Of a stretch of DNA of 35,305 nt, positions 1 to 8,143 are shown piece after piece. The DNA is taken from the NCBI GenBank assembly GCA_020636355.1, contig JACJYB010000023.1, positions 1-35,305 of the forward strand. Direction: 5' to 3'. This DNA comes from Lewinellaceae bacterium (GTDB lineage: Bacteria > Bacteroidota > Bacteroidia > Chitinophagales > Saprospiraceae). Both the position numbers and the translations under genes were made by a program. The notes below the pieces were generated by a model. That model did no database searches and was not told the origin of the DNA. It was given only the letters and a program-made list of their open reading frames with translations. The first letter of the stretch is position 1. Every line of letters starts with the position of its first letter.

Positions 1-1
1 A

Positions 2-385
2 GAAGAAATTCGGCTACTTGGAATTGATACACCAGAGATTAAGAAGAGTACTAAGTCAAATAAAGACGAAAGAGAGCTTCACTTGCCTGTTCAGTTTCTT
101 ATTGAGTTAGGATATAAATCAATGAAGTTTCTAATCCGAAAGACCAGAAAAGTAAAATCAATCACACTTATTCAAGAAGCAAAAAACCTAACGGACAGAT
201 ACGGCAGAACTTTGGCTTATGTGTTATTGCCTAACGGCAAAACACTTAACGAAATTCTCATTCGTCAGGGATATGCAAAGCCATACAGCCAAGTTTACTG
301 CCAAGAGCTACCCAAGTATCAAAAGCTAAATTTGAAGGCTAAAATCAAACGAAAAGGTTTATATTCGCTTACACAATCATTCTGA
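2..385 (+). CDS. Staphylococcal-nuclease-like (SNase/TNase) domain protein, 5' partial
   Basis: The frame is open from the window edge to TGA at 383-385, so the real start lies upstream. The translation begins EEIRLLGIDTPEIKK, which matches the conserved RLxGIDTPE strand of SNase-fold nucleases. Further on, the segment DRYGRTLAYVLLPNGKTLNEILIRQG matches the family's D(K/R)YGRxLAYV core and the NExLVxxGxA helix in composition and order. Family members are Ca2+-dependent, often exported, nucleases that cut DNA and RNA. The active-site Arg and Glu would be sought around RLLGID and the segment GRTLAYV. The residual tail (KLNLKAKIKRKGLYS) fits the usual AxxxxxGLW end. The signal peptide, if any, is outside the window. 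It is convergent with the broken gene at 389-934. Confidence 0.75.
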   Translation, partial: EEIRLLGIDTPEIKKSTKSNKDERELHLPVQFLIELGYKSMKFLIRKTRKVKSITLIQEAKNLTDRYGRTLAYVLLPNGKTLNEILIRQGYAKPYSQVYCQELPKYQKLNLKAKIKRKGLYSLTQSF

Positions 386-388
386 TTG

Positions 389-934
389 TCAACAAGGTTT
401 TTGCCCTTGTTTTCCTTTGATTATCACGGTTTTGTTGCCTATTTGTTGCCCTATCAACATAAACGCCTGACTATCAATTAAAGTTATTTTTTGTATTGGA
501 AAGTTCGTAGAAACCCAATCTCTGATATGATGGATAACTTCCAGTGGTTCATTATTAGTGATTTCTCACATCCTGACCGGAGATATCGGAAAGTATAATT
601 CGATAGCGATATTTTATCTCTTCCAATATCAGACATATTTTATCCGTATGAAGAAATTATTTACACCCGAGATCTAGTCCTAGCTCGAACGGCATATTGA
701 ATCGCGAGAGTTCTCCTGTACGTATTGGTTCAATACGGGATAAGTCATGAATGGAATATTTGGAATCTTGGATTAGTCGCTTAATATTTTCTATTCGCAC
801 CGAACCTGAATCACTGGTTTCTGCAATCAGTGGATTCAACTTTAGATATAGTACCGTAAATAGAATGGCTTTGAGAAGAGGAAAAACTCATTGTCGAAGG
901 GACAGTTGATAAAGACATTATTTTTATAGGCCAT
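389..934 (-). pseudogene. Broken gene of an uncharacterised FINCPFD/RFNMPFELGL family, possibly TIR/deoxyribosyltransferase-like fold
   Basis: No single frame covers this gene, but three frames join up. From ATG at 932-934 it reads VFINCPFDNEF. Adding one T to the T5 run that follows restores FPLLKAILF and leads into a clean stretch with GSVRIENIKRLIQDSKYSIHDLSR and RFNMPFELGLDLGCK. An in-frame TAA then interrupts it. Reading through gives KICLILEE and SDISGQDVRNH, and a further single-base shift gives NEPLEVIHHIRDW. From memory this order (FINCPFD, then IHDxSR, then RFNMPxELGL, then a DIxGQD segment) marks a widespread small family of unknown function with an N-terminal Rossmann-like strand. 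The C-terminal end at TGA 389-391 is uncertain. It overlaps the upstream DUF2188-like remnant by 11 bases, so the two were probably one operon. It is inferred to be non-functional. Confidence 0.7.
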
Positions 935-1192
935 GAGCTGCGATGGATCCATCCTTAAGGTGGACTACTACGGACGAAGCCTGATCTTTTTTTACAAGAT
1001 TTCGAGCTATCTCCAAGGCCTGATCTTGTCCTCCACAATTGAAGTTGCTTTTTTGTTACCTTATTTTTTGACCGCCCAACCTTCCGGTCTGAAAATTATA
1101 TGTACTCTTCGCTTATTAGTACTTGCAGACGCCTTTAATCTTCTCCGCACCCGGGAGAACTTACTCTCTGTTCGTTTACTTTCTGTGATCAT
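924..1192 (-). pseudogene. DUF2188-like small protein, broken
   Basis: From ATG at 1190-1192 the minus strand reads MITESKRTESKFSRVRR and then RRVHIIFRPEGWAVKK. An in-frame TAA follows, then GNKKATSIVEDK, then after a one-base shift ALEIARNLVKKDQ and SSVVVHLKDGSIAAHGL, ending at TAA 924-926. The order xVHVVxxPEGWxVK / A(T/S)S / EAxEIAxxLxKxxxxELVVHxxDGxI is the pattern of DUF2188, a small domain of unknown function. One stop and one frameshift within about 90 codons make it a pseudogene. The end overlaps the start of the next broken gene, which supports an old two-gene operon. A plus-strand reading frame over the same bases has no recognisable content. Confidence 0.7.
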
Positions 1193-1288
1193 ATCTTTAT
1201 GCCTGTATCATTCGAACGAAGCTGTATCAAATTTAATTCAAATTAAATAGTTTCACGTATTTCCCGGCTGGTAATATTTCTAGTAAAC

Positions 1289-1551
1289 TCAATATCTAAT
1301 GTTCAATTCCGCCGCAATAAAAGGATTGAACTTTAGTTCCTCTCTACACTTCAGATTCTGGGATAACAAATCTGGTTCCTCCCAAGCTTCAGCTGATAGT
1401 TCTAAACGGAGGATTGATCGGTGTTCAATATTGCTTGTATTGTTATTTGTTCAATGGTTTCGATAGGAGAATCATGGGATACAAATCGATACCCACAAAG
1501 TGGGCAACTGCAAAAAGTGGGCTGGTATCTTTTAATTTCAAAATTCCACAT
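1289..1551 (-). pseudogene. Possible broken zinc-ribbon-like small protein
   Basis: From ATG at 1549-1551 the minus strand reads MWNFEIKRYQPTFCSCPLCG, with a CxCPxCG motif that resembles half of a zinc ribbon. It continues YRFVSHDSPIETIEQITIQ and stops at TAG 1402-1404 after 49 codons. A one-base shift just before that stop keeps the reading open (LRLELSAEAWEEPDLLSQNL) to TGA 1289-1291. The sequence is downstream of the repeat-rich WD40 gene in the same orientation and upstream of two clearly broken genes. I do not recognise a family, and it could equally be an intact 49-residue gene or chance. Confidence 0.35.
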
Positions 1552-1578
1552 TTGCCGGATGGAAGTGATAATATGGCT

Positions 1579-3681
1579 TTAACAAATTAGTTCCTTTTGC
1601 ACATTTAGAAATTCTACTTTTCCTGACTCACAACACAATATGACCTTAGTTGAAAAAAGAGAAATGGTCCACAATATCGAATCCGCGGTAAACTTTGCCA
1701 ATGCTTTTCCGGTCTTCAAATCCCAGAGGATGGAGGTCCTATCATCTGAACCGGAAATGGCCTTTTTCCCATCCGGGGTTATTGCCACAGCACGGATCTT
1801 ACCATTATGACCTTTTAGGGTTTGCTCCACTTTTCCGGTGTCCAAATCCCAGAGGATGGAGGTCCTATCCTCTGAACCGGAAATGGCCTTTTTCCCATCT
1901 GGGGTTATAGCCACGGCACGGACCTTACCATTATGACCTTTTAGGGTTTCCTTCGCTTTTCCAGTGTCCAAATCCCAGATGATGCAGGTGTGGTCATCTG
2001 AACCGGAAATGGCCTTTTTCCCATCCAGGGAAATGGCCACGGCATGGACTCTATTAGTATGACCTTTCAAGGTTTGTTCCGCTTTTCCGGTCTTCAAATC
2101 CCAGAGGATGCAGGTGCTGTCAAGAGAACCGGAAATGGCTTTTCCCCCATCCAGGGTAATAGCCACGGCAAAGACCTTACCATTATGACCTTTTAGAATT
2201 TCCTTCGCTTTTCCAATGTCCAAATCCCAGATGATGCAGGTGTGGTCATCTGAACCGGAAATGGCCTTTTTCCCATCCGCAGTCATAGCCACAGTTCTGA
2301 CACCATAAATATGGCCTTTTAGTGTATGTTCCGCTTTTCCGGTGTTTACATTCCAGGTGATACAGGTGCCATCCGAGGAACCGGAAATGGCCTTATTCCC
2401 ATCCGGGGTCAAGGCCACAGCATCTACACGACCAGAATGACCTATTAGGGTTTTCACCATTGTTCCGGTCTTCAAATCCCAGATAATGCAGGTGCTGTCC
2501 GAGGAACCTGAAATGGCCTTTTTTCCATCCGCAGTCATGGCCACGGCTTGGACACTATAAGTATGACCTTTCAAGGTTTGTTCCGCTTTTCCGGTCTTCA
2601 AATCCCAGATAATACAGGTGCTGTCCAAGGAACCGGAAATGGCCTTTTTCCCATCCGGGGAAATGGCCACGGATTTTACAGTATCAGAATGACCTTTCAA
2701 GGTTTGTTCCGCTTTTCCAGTCTCCAAATCCCAGATAATGCAGGTGCTGTCCGAGGAACCGGAAATGGCCTTTTTCCCATTCGGGGTAATAGCCACGGCA
2801 TAGACACTATTAGTATGACCTTTCAGTGTTTGTACAGCTTTTCCGGTCTTCAAATCCCAGATGATGCAGGTTTCATCCGAGGAACCGGAAATGGCCTTTT
2901 CCCTATCAGAGGTAATGGCTACGTCATTGACAAGATCAGTATGACCTTTCAGGGTTTTTAGCGCCTGAGGAAAAGGATTCCACGGTGGGCGAGTAGGTGA
3001 GATACGCCTCATCAGACATTTGGCATTTTCTGCTGAAAGGATTTCCGCTGCAAGGCCTACCGGACCATCGGAGGAATGATTCCATGCCTGCTGATGTGCG
3101 AAAAAAGCAAAGTCACTGGCAAAGTTTTGCAGATTCGTAGCTTCCTTGCCCAGAAAATTAAGAAAGTCTTTTAATCTGTCAACACAGTTTGGATTTGTCT
3201 TTATTCTTCCAATCTCTGCATTAATCCGCTCTTCCGTCCAGGGAGTAATACTTTCCGGAATATCCAGTTCTGAGATGTCTCCTTTCGCATAGGCTATTAA
3301 ATCTTGGGTGTATTGCTCCATCCGGGCCTGCCGTTCTTTCTCTTCACGAATATTCTTTGTATTGTCGGGGATTACTTCTAAAGCTTTATTCAGGTCATCC
3401 ACCAGTTCATAGGTAAATTTTGCTACTGCCTTAGCCTGGATAAAATCAAGGTTGCAAAGTGTATTGGTGACATTGTCCCAATATTGGTCGCTTCTCTTCA
3501 TTCGCTCTCCATAATCCTGGTCCTGGTTTTTTGAGTCGCCATTTTCGTGTGATATTGCAGCTTCGAGTTCCTGCCAGGGCAGCTCCATCAGCTTGCGGAT
3601 ATTGGGTTTTTGATAAGCTGTATCGTCCAGATAAAGAGGGCGTGAGCGAAAGTAAGTGGCCAATTTGGAATGGTATTCCAT
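1579..3681 (-). CDS. WD40 repeat protein with ten near-identical repeats and a STAND-type linker domain (detached sensor half)
   Basis: This 700-residue protein has no enzymatic domain. Residues 1-90 (YHSKLATYF, NIRKLMELPWQELEA, LCNLDFIQAKAV) match the linker that in NACHT-WD40 proteins of the TEP1/NWD1 type follows the NTPase and precedes the propeller. In those proteins it is preceded by an FFHRQF motif, which here ends the neighbouring NTPase gene. Residues about 100-240 are helical. Residues 244-663 are exactly ten 42-residue WD40 repeats (coordinates 1693-2952), followed by one decayed blade. The repeats are almost identical except at a few positions after LKGH and within the GSxDxT turn. 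The gene is divergent from the DUF4062-NACHT gene, with 135 bases between the starts, so both could share a control region. It is inferred to be a ligand-binding partner or an alternative sensor of that NTPase. I see no signal peptide. Confidence 0.85.
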   Translation of the reverse strand: MEYHSKLATYFRSRPLYLDDTAYQKPNIRKLMELPWQELEAAISHENGDSKNQDQDYGERMKRSDQYWDNVTNTLCNLDFIQAKAVAKFTYELVDDLNKALEVIPDNTKNIREEKERQARMEQYTQDLIAYAKGDISELDIPESITPWTEERINAEIGRIKTNPNCVDRLKDFLNFLGKEATNLQNFASDFAFFAHQQAWNHSSDGPVGLAAEILSAENAKCLMRRISPTRPPWNPFPQALKTLKGHTDLVNDVAITSDREKAISGSSDETCIIWDLKTGKAVQTLKGHTNSVYAVAITPNGKKAISGSSDSTCIIWDLETGKAEQTLKGHSDTVKSVAISPDGKKAISGSLDSTCIIWDLKTGKAEQTLKGHTYSVQAVAMTADGKKAISGSSDSTCIIWDLKTGTMVKTLIGHSGRVDAVALTPDGNKAISGSSDGTCITWNVNTGKAEHTLKGHIYGVRTVAMTADGKKAISGSDDHTCIIWDLDIGKAKEILKGHNGKVFAVAITLDGGKAISGSLDSTCILWDLKTGKAEQTLKGHTNRVHAVAISLDGKKAISGSDDHTCIIWDLDTGKAKETLKGHNGKVRAVAITPDGKKAISGSEDRTSILWDLDTGKVEQTLKGHNGKIRAVAITPDGKKAISGSDDRTSILWDLKTGKALAKFTADSILWTISLFSTKVILCCESGKVEFLNVQKELIC
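1693..2952 (-). repeat. Ten tandem 126-base WD40-coding repeats
   Basis: The repeats are in frame and all exactly 126 bases with no indels. The consensus parts are LKGH, VAITPDGKKAISGS and TCIIWDLKTGKAEQT. Repeats 3 and 7 share SLDS, 6 and 8 share SDDH with WDLD-GKAKE, and 9 and 10 are nearly the same. This suggests duplication and shuffling of blocks within the gene rather than old divergence. Confidence 0.95.
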
Positions 3682-3816
3682 AGTGATTTTCGTTTTGCAG
3701 AGATCGGATTTCTAAGTTTACTAATTCTTATCGAATAGTAAGGAAACAATCGTTAGATTTACTATGAACTGATTGTAAAACGAATTTTTCCTGGTACTCA
3801 TTAATCACCCAGCCCT
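3682..3816. promoter_or_regulatory. Divergent intergenic control region
   Basis: This 135-base AT-rich gap separates the start codons of the repeat-rich WD40 gene (minus) and the DUF4062-NACHT gene (plus). Both promoters must lie here or inside the opposing genes. I found no clear TTTG/TAnnTTTG pair, operator palindrome or strong ribosome binding site, so this call rests only on geometry. No leftover FFHRQF-coding segment lies upstream of the minus-strand start, so that gene was not simply cut off from its own NTPase here. Confidence 0.4.
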
Positions 3817-5877
3817 ATGCCAGCTCCAACCAAGACTTTCCGGGTATTTGTCAGTTCAACGTTTACCGATATGCGGGAGGAAAGAAGCATCCTGCAGAGG
3901 GATGTGTTTCCCCGATTGGAAAAATATTGCGCTGAAAACGGCGCCAAGTTCCAGGCAGTGGACCTGCGCTGGGGGGTGACGGAAGAATCTTCCCTTAGCC
4001 AGAAAACCCTGGAAATATGCCTGAATGAGATCGCCCGCTGTCAAAAGATCTCTCCAAAGCCCAATTTCCTCATTTTGTTGGGTAATAAGTATGGATGGCA
4101 ACCAGTCCCTCCAAAAATCCCGGCGAATGAAATGGCAGCTTTATTACAAGCCCTTGCGGAAGATGGCAGAGAGCTGTTGGAAACCTGGTACCAACTAGAT
4201 ACCAATGCGATGCCGTCAGAGTATCTGCTACAACCCAGAGACCAGGACTACACCCACTATGATAACTGGAAAAAAGTCGAAAATAAGATCCGGGAAGTAC
4301 TTCGAACCGCTATATTAAATGTCCACTTCTCAGCGACACAGCAATCGAAGTATTTCTCATCAGCTACCCATCAGGAAATAGTAGCCGGAGCATTGGATCT
4401 GGATGAAGACTTGGAGCATCCTTCTGGTCATGTCCTTGCCCTGGAAAGAGTGTTATCCGGCCTGCCTCACACTAAAGATTTTATCGATCTGGATGCAACC
4501 GGGAATCCGGATGAAGAATGTCAAATAAAACTTGGTGCATTAAAGGAGGAATTAAAAGATCTGTTGGGTGATGGAAAAAACTATAAATCGTACCCGGCAG
4601 ACTGGAACGGTGACAAACCCGTTCTCGAGGATCCTGAAGCATTTGCTCATGTGGTTTATGAATTTTTAAAGGACATTATAGAGCAGCAAATCAAACTAGT
4701 CATTAATCCGGATGAGATCAAACATGAGCAAAATCTGCATCAAACTTTTAAGAACAGCCTTACCGAACATTTTTCCGGCAGAGTGAATGTACTTGAACAG
4801 ATTGGAAGTTATATTAACAAAGACCCAGATCAAAAACCTTTGTCGTTAATCGGTGCTTCCGGATCCGGTAAATCCAGTGTGATGGCCCAAGCCATCCATG
4901 AAATCGAAGAAAAATACCCTGATGCGGTGCTGATGTACCGGTTTATCGGAGCGACATCCGGCTCTACCAGCCTTATCTCCTTGTTGCAAAGCGTAGGAGG
5001 ACAGATCGCAACTGCTTTTGGCACAACGCTCGAATCGATGGCAAATTTTGAAAACCAATCAGCCCTATATGAGTTAAGCAGCCTTTCCGAAATATTTAAG
5101 CAATGTCTAGCATTAAGCACCAGTGAAAAGCCCATCTATGTCTTTCTTGACGCTCTGGACCAGCTTTCCAATTATGAGGGAAATTCATTCTATTGGCTGC
5201 CTGCGGAGTTGCCTGAACACACCCGTTTTATTATTTCTACGTTACCTGATCTTGAACCAGCATTAGGAAATACATCAATAATTCACCTCCCGGTGTTGCA
5301 TAAAATGGAAGCTGAACAGATCATTGCCAAATGGCTGGATGCCAGTAAGCGCACCTTAACACCTTCCCAACAACACTATTTACTTGATCAATTTAACGAA
5401 ACCGGACTAGCCCTCTACTTAAAACTAGCATTCGAGCAGGCCAGGAAATGGCATTCCTATACCGAAGATTTCACACTTCAGGATGACGTGCCAGGGATAA
5501 TAAATGATTACATCGATTCCCTCCGTGTCGAACACGATGAAGAATTTATACAAGATGCCATCTGTCTCATGCTTTGTGGACGCTATCAAGGACTTGCGGA
5601 AAATGAGATCCTGGAGATTTTTGCCTTTGATGAGGAGCTGTGGGATAAATTTCTTAAAAATACCCACCAGCGTCACCGCCAGGAATTGATTGACATCCGA
5701 GCAGAACTCACGGGGTCCATGAAAATTCCGATTGTGGTTTGGTCACGCCTTTTCCTTGATCTGGAGCCTTATCTTACCGAGCGGGATGCCGATGGAGTGC
5801 CGATCATTGCTTTTTTCCACAGGCAGTTTAATGAGGTATTGGGGAGGAGGTATGGGTTAGTTGAAACAGAAAAATAA
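3817..5877 (+). CDS. DUF4062-NACHT STAND NTPase (TEP1/NWD1-like signalling half)
   Basis: The protein is 686 residues. The N-terminus (8-23, FRVFVSSTFTDMREER) is the start of DUF4062, a TIR-related Rossmann-like domain, continuing through QAVDLRWGVTEE and FLILLGNKYGW near residue 90. A P-loop NTPase follows with Walker A GASGSGKS (346-353) and Walker B YVFLDALDQ (441-449), then the helical and winged-helix parts. It ends at FFHRQFNEVLGRRYG, the motif that in single-chain NACHT-WD40 proteins leads directly into YHxxLAxYF and the propeller. Those following parts are missing here but begin the overlapping gene at 5861. STAND proteins use such ATPases as ligand-triggered oligomerisation switches, in bacteria often in antiviral defence. 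The start ATG at 3817 keeps the whole DUF4062 motif. Inference: signalling core of a split sensor, joined to one or both WD40 proteins. Confidence 0.9.
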   Translation: MPAPTKTFRVFVSSTFTDMREERSILQRDVFPRLEKYCAENGAKFQAVDLRWGVTEESSLSQKTLEICLNEIARCQKISPKPNFLILLGNKYGWQPVPPKIPANEMAALLQALAEDGRELLETWYQLDTNAMPSEYLLQPRDQDYTHYDNWKKVENKIREVLRTAILNVHFSATQQSKYFSSATHQEIVAGALDLDEDLEHPSGHVLALERVLSGLPHTKDFIDLDATGNPDEECQIKLGALKEELKDLLGDGKNYKSYPADWNGDKPVLEDPEAFAHVVYEFLKDIIEQQIKLVINPDEIKHEQNLHQTFKNSLTEHFSGRVNVLEQIGSYINKDPDQKPLSLIGASGSGKSSVMAQAIHEIEEKYPDAVLMYRFIGATSGSTSLISLLQSVGGQIATAFGTTLESMANFENQSALYELSSLSEIFKQCLALSTSEKPIYVFLDALDQLSNYEGNSFYWLPAELPEHTRFIISTLPDLEPALGNTSIIHLPVLHKMEAEQIIAKWLDASKRTLTPSQQHYLLDQFNETGLALYLKLAFEQARKWHSYTEDFTLQDDVPGIINDYIDSLRVEHDEEFIQDAICLMLCGRYQGLAENEILEIFAFDEELWDKFLKNTHQRHRQELIDIRAELTGSMKIPIVVWSRLFLDLEPYLTERDADGVPIIAFFHRQFNEVLGRRYGLVETEK

Positions 5878-7864
5878 AAAACAAACTTTGAAGAATGTTA
5901 TTAAATATCATAAGAAACTTGCCAAATATTTCTTAGGCAAGCCCATATATCTTGATAGCGCTAATCAAAAGAATCCAAATATTCGTTTATGTGTTGAGTT
6001 GCCTTGGCAGGAGACTCAAGCTAATATGTGGGATACACTTTCTTCGTCATTGACAAATCTGAATTTTCTTGAAGCCAAAGTAATTGCTGGAAAAGCTCTT
6101 GATCTTCTTATTGATTTTAACACTGCTATTAGTTCAATGCCTAGGACTCATGCAGATTGGAAAATTATAGAAATATTGCAAAATGCGCTCCAACGTGACA
6201 TACTATTCATAACACAGCATTCTGATATTTATCCTCAAGCATTATTTCAATGCCTTTGGAACTCCTGTTGGTGGTATGATAATCCTGAGTCTGAAGCTCA
6301 TTATAAAATACCAATAGGAGGCTGGAATAAAGAAAATGCACCATGGTTAGCAGAAGGAAAAAAGATTTATAAATTAGTCGAAAAATGGAGACGTGATCGT
6401 AAACAAACTCCATGGTTTCGTTCACTTCGCCCACAACAAAGTCCACTCGGAATATCTATCACTGAATTTAGAACATTCAATCACAAAAATTATATCTCAA
6501 AAGTTGTTTTCTTACCCAATGGATCTAATTTAATATCTGGCACTAATGGAGGGAAAGTTGAGGTTTGGAATATCTTCAATTTTACAAAAGTGAGGGTAAT
6601 GCAAATCAAGGGGTTTGTTACAGGTCTAGCTTGCAGTGCAAATGGAATTTATTTAGGTGCTTGTGCAGGTTATGGCGAAATTATTATCTGGAATACCAAC
6701 AAATATGACCGTTGCATTAGTCATACATTAAACAAAAATGAAGTGCCAAATGATATTTCATTCTCTCCCAAGCGTAATATAGTAGCAGTTGCTTGCAATG
6801 ATGGAATTATACGAATCTGGGATCTCGAAACAGGTAGAACTATTCCATCTCTAATCGGCCATCAAAAAAGAGCAAATTACCTTGCTTTTTCACCTATTCA
6901 TCCAATTCTTGCCTCAACATCAGATGATTCAACCGTAAAAATATGGAATTTAGAAACAGGAAGATTTATAGACATAATAACCGTTAGTGAAACGCTTCAA
7001 CTTTGCTTCTCTCTAAATGGATCTTTATTAGCTTTTTATGAAAAAAGTGGATACATAACGATTTTCAATGTAAAATCAGGAAAAAAGGTCCTAAGAAAAC
7101 CAATTCCAGGAGAAGAATACGTTGTTGAAACAATGTCATTTTTACCAAGCAAAAGTAATCTTCTCTGTGTTTCCACAAAAGGAATAAGGTTCACCCTGGA
7201 TGTAAAGACTGAATGTTTTATTGACACTTTAGATTTATCCAGTGCATTGTTTATTTCACGAGGGTTTTATAGATTTCCTAATATTAGCTTTTCTCCAGAT
7301 TATAAAGGGATTGCTGCTGGATTGGACAAAGGAGTTATAAGAATTATAGATATAAATCGTTATATTGAAAATTTTATTGTTTGGAATCACATAGATCCGA
7401 TAATAAGTACGGCTGTCTCTCCAGCTGGCAATCTTATTGCAAGCCACTCTGATGATGGAGAGCTAAGAATATTTTCTACTGAAACAAATAATTTTGAGAT
7501 TATTCATCAAACAAGTCAAGCAATTCAGTTTGGTTTTTCAAAGGATAATTCAATGCTGCAAGTATTCGATTCTTATAATGAGCCGATGTTCGCATATAAT
7601 TTATTACGTAAGAAAAAGATGATAAATTTTATTAGAGATGTCTTCTTTTCGACTGAAGGGAAATTCTTGATGAACTCTTCTATATATGAGTCCATTTCAG
7701 CCATTTACTCATCCACCAATAATTCTCAGGAGGAACAGCCCGTTGCTGTATTTAATTCAAATCTTCACGGTTACAGTTGCGATAGTAATGAAAGAATTTG
7801 GGCAGGGGGATCTTCAAATTATCTATATGTCCTGTGCCTAGAGGATATAGCCCAATTCAATTAA
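5861..7864 (+). CDS. WD40 repeat protein, out-of-frame continuation of the DUF4062-NACHT gene
   Basis: The frame opens right after a TAG at 5858-5860, and its first codon is TTG at 5861, inside the NTPase gene (17-base overlap, +1 frame). The next ATG is far inside conserved sequence, so either TTG is used with translational coupling or the two genes are one gene broken by a single base. The first 75 residues (YHKKLAKYF, NIRLCVELPWQE, LTNLNFLEAKV) match the N-terminus of the divergent WD40 protein. About residues 205-660 hold roughly ten diverged WD40 blades (RIWDLETGRTIP, KIWNLETGRFID). Unlike the other WD40 gene, no two blades are alike. The gene is much richer in A and T than the NTPase gene, and the change falls at the junction. 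It is inferred to be a sensor half. The A5-T-A6 tract at 5870-5881 is the likely frameshift site. Confidence 0.85.
   Translation: MKQKNKKQTLKNVIKYHKKLAKYFLGKPIYLDSANQKNPNIRLCVELPWQETQANMWDTLSSSLTNLNFLEAKVIAGKALDLLIDFNTAISSMPRTHADWKIIEILQNALQRDILFITQHSDIYPQALFQCLWNSCWWYDNPESEAHYKIPIGGWNKENAPWLAEGKKIYKLVEKWRRDRKQTPWFRSLRPQQSPLGISITEFRTFNHKNYISKVVFLPNGSNLISGTNGGKVEVWNIFNFTKVRVMQIKGFVTGLACSANGIYLGACAGYGEIIIWNTNKYDRCISHTLNKNEVPNDISFSPKRNIVAVACNDGIIRIWDLETGRTIPSLIGHQKRANYLAFSPIHPILASTSDDSTVKIWNLETGRFIDIITVSETLQLCFSLNGSLLAFYEKSGYITIFNVKSGKKVLRKPIPGEEYVVETMSFLPSKSNLLCVSTKGIRFTLDVKTECFIDTLDLSSALFISRGFYRFPNISFSPDYKGIAAGLDKGVIRIIDINRYIENFIVWNHIDPIISTAVSPAGNLIASHSDDGELRIFSTETNNFEIIHQTSQAIQFGFSKDNSMLQVFDSYNEPMFAYNLLRKKKMINFIRDVFFSTEGKFLMNSSIYESISAIYSSTNNSQEEQPVAVFNSNLHGYSCDSNERIWAGGSSNYLYVLCLEDIAQFN
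5869..5882 (+). other. A-rich frame junction between NTPase and WD40 genes
   Basis: The bases are g, five a, t, six a, c. In the NTPase frame this reads GAA AAA TAA. With one A fewer in the first run it would read GAA AAT AAA AAA CAA and run straight into the WD40 frame, giving a typical single-chain NACHT-WD40 protein. The tract may be a sequencing or assembly error, a recent mutation, a phase-variable homopolymer or a programmed +1 shift. The sequence alone does not tell which. Confidence 0.6.
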
Positions 7865-7963
7865 ACAGGATCAAACAGGAATCGTACTTCAAAGTTAAAT
7901 GCACGAACATATTCAAATTCCCTAACATATTGACTCTGCGCTAAAAGTTACATTCAGACCAGT

Positions 7964-7994
7964 AAACTTCCAGTCAAGACTGGTAGGGAGTTTT
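7964..7994 (+). terminator. Possible terminator after the WD40 gene
   Basis: CCAGT (7970-7974) and ACTGG (7979-7983) form a perfect 5-bp stem with a CAAG loop. AAACT (7964-7968) and AGTTT (7989-7993) can extend it across an internal bulge, followed by only four T. It lies 100 bases after the stop of the gene at 5861. It is weak as an intrinsic terminator. Confidence 0.35.
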
Positions 7995-8143
7995 GTATAT
8001 TCTCACTTTAAATGGCCTAACATGTCTCATTTTACCGACTTTCCACCTTATCCCAGGCGTACCCAACTGTAGCCTTTGTAGCCTTCCCCGAGAATCGGAC
8101 AGTTTAAAACTAGACAGAAATCTTAACTTTAAACTGTTTGACC

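Noticed and set aside
933..1250. Plus-strand reading frame of 105 codons
   Set aside because: The minus strand over the same bases shows a DUF2188-like pattern, and the plus-strand product resembles nothing.
2548..2961. Repetitive plus-strand frame across the WD40 repeats (also 1695-1910)
   Set aside because: It is a shadow of the 126-base repeats of the minus-strand gene. Repeats of length divisible by three keep other frames open as well.
8068..8085. Tandem TGTAGCCTT TGTAGCCTT as a second IS end or a nested insertion
   Set aside because: The outer copy is explained by the target itself: excision restores the palindrome CTGTAGCCTTCTACAG with a perfect CCTT duplication.
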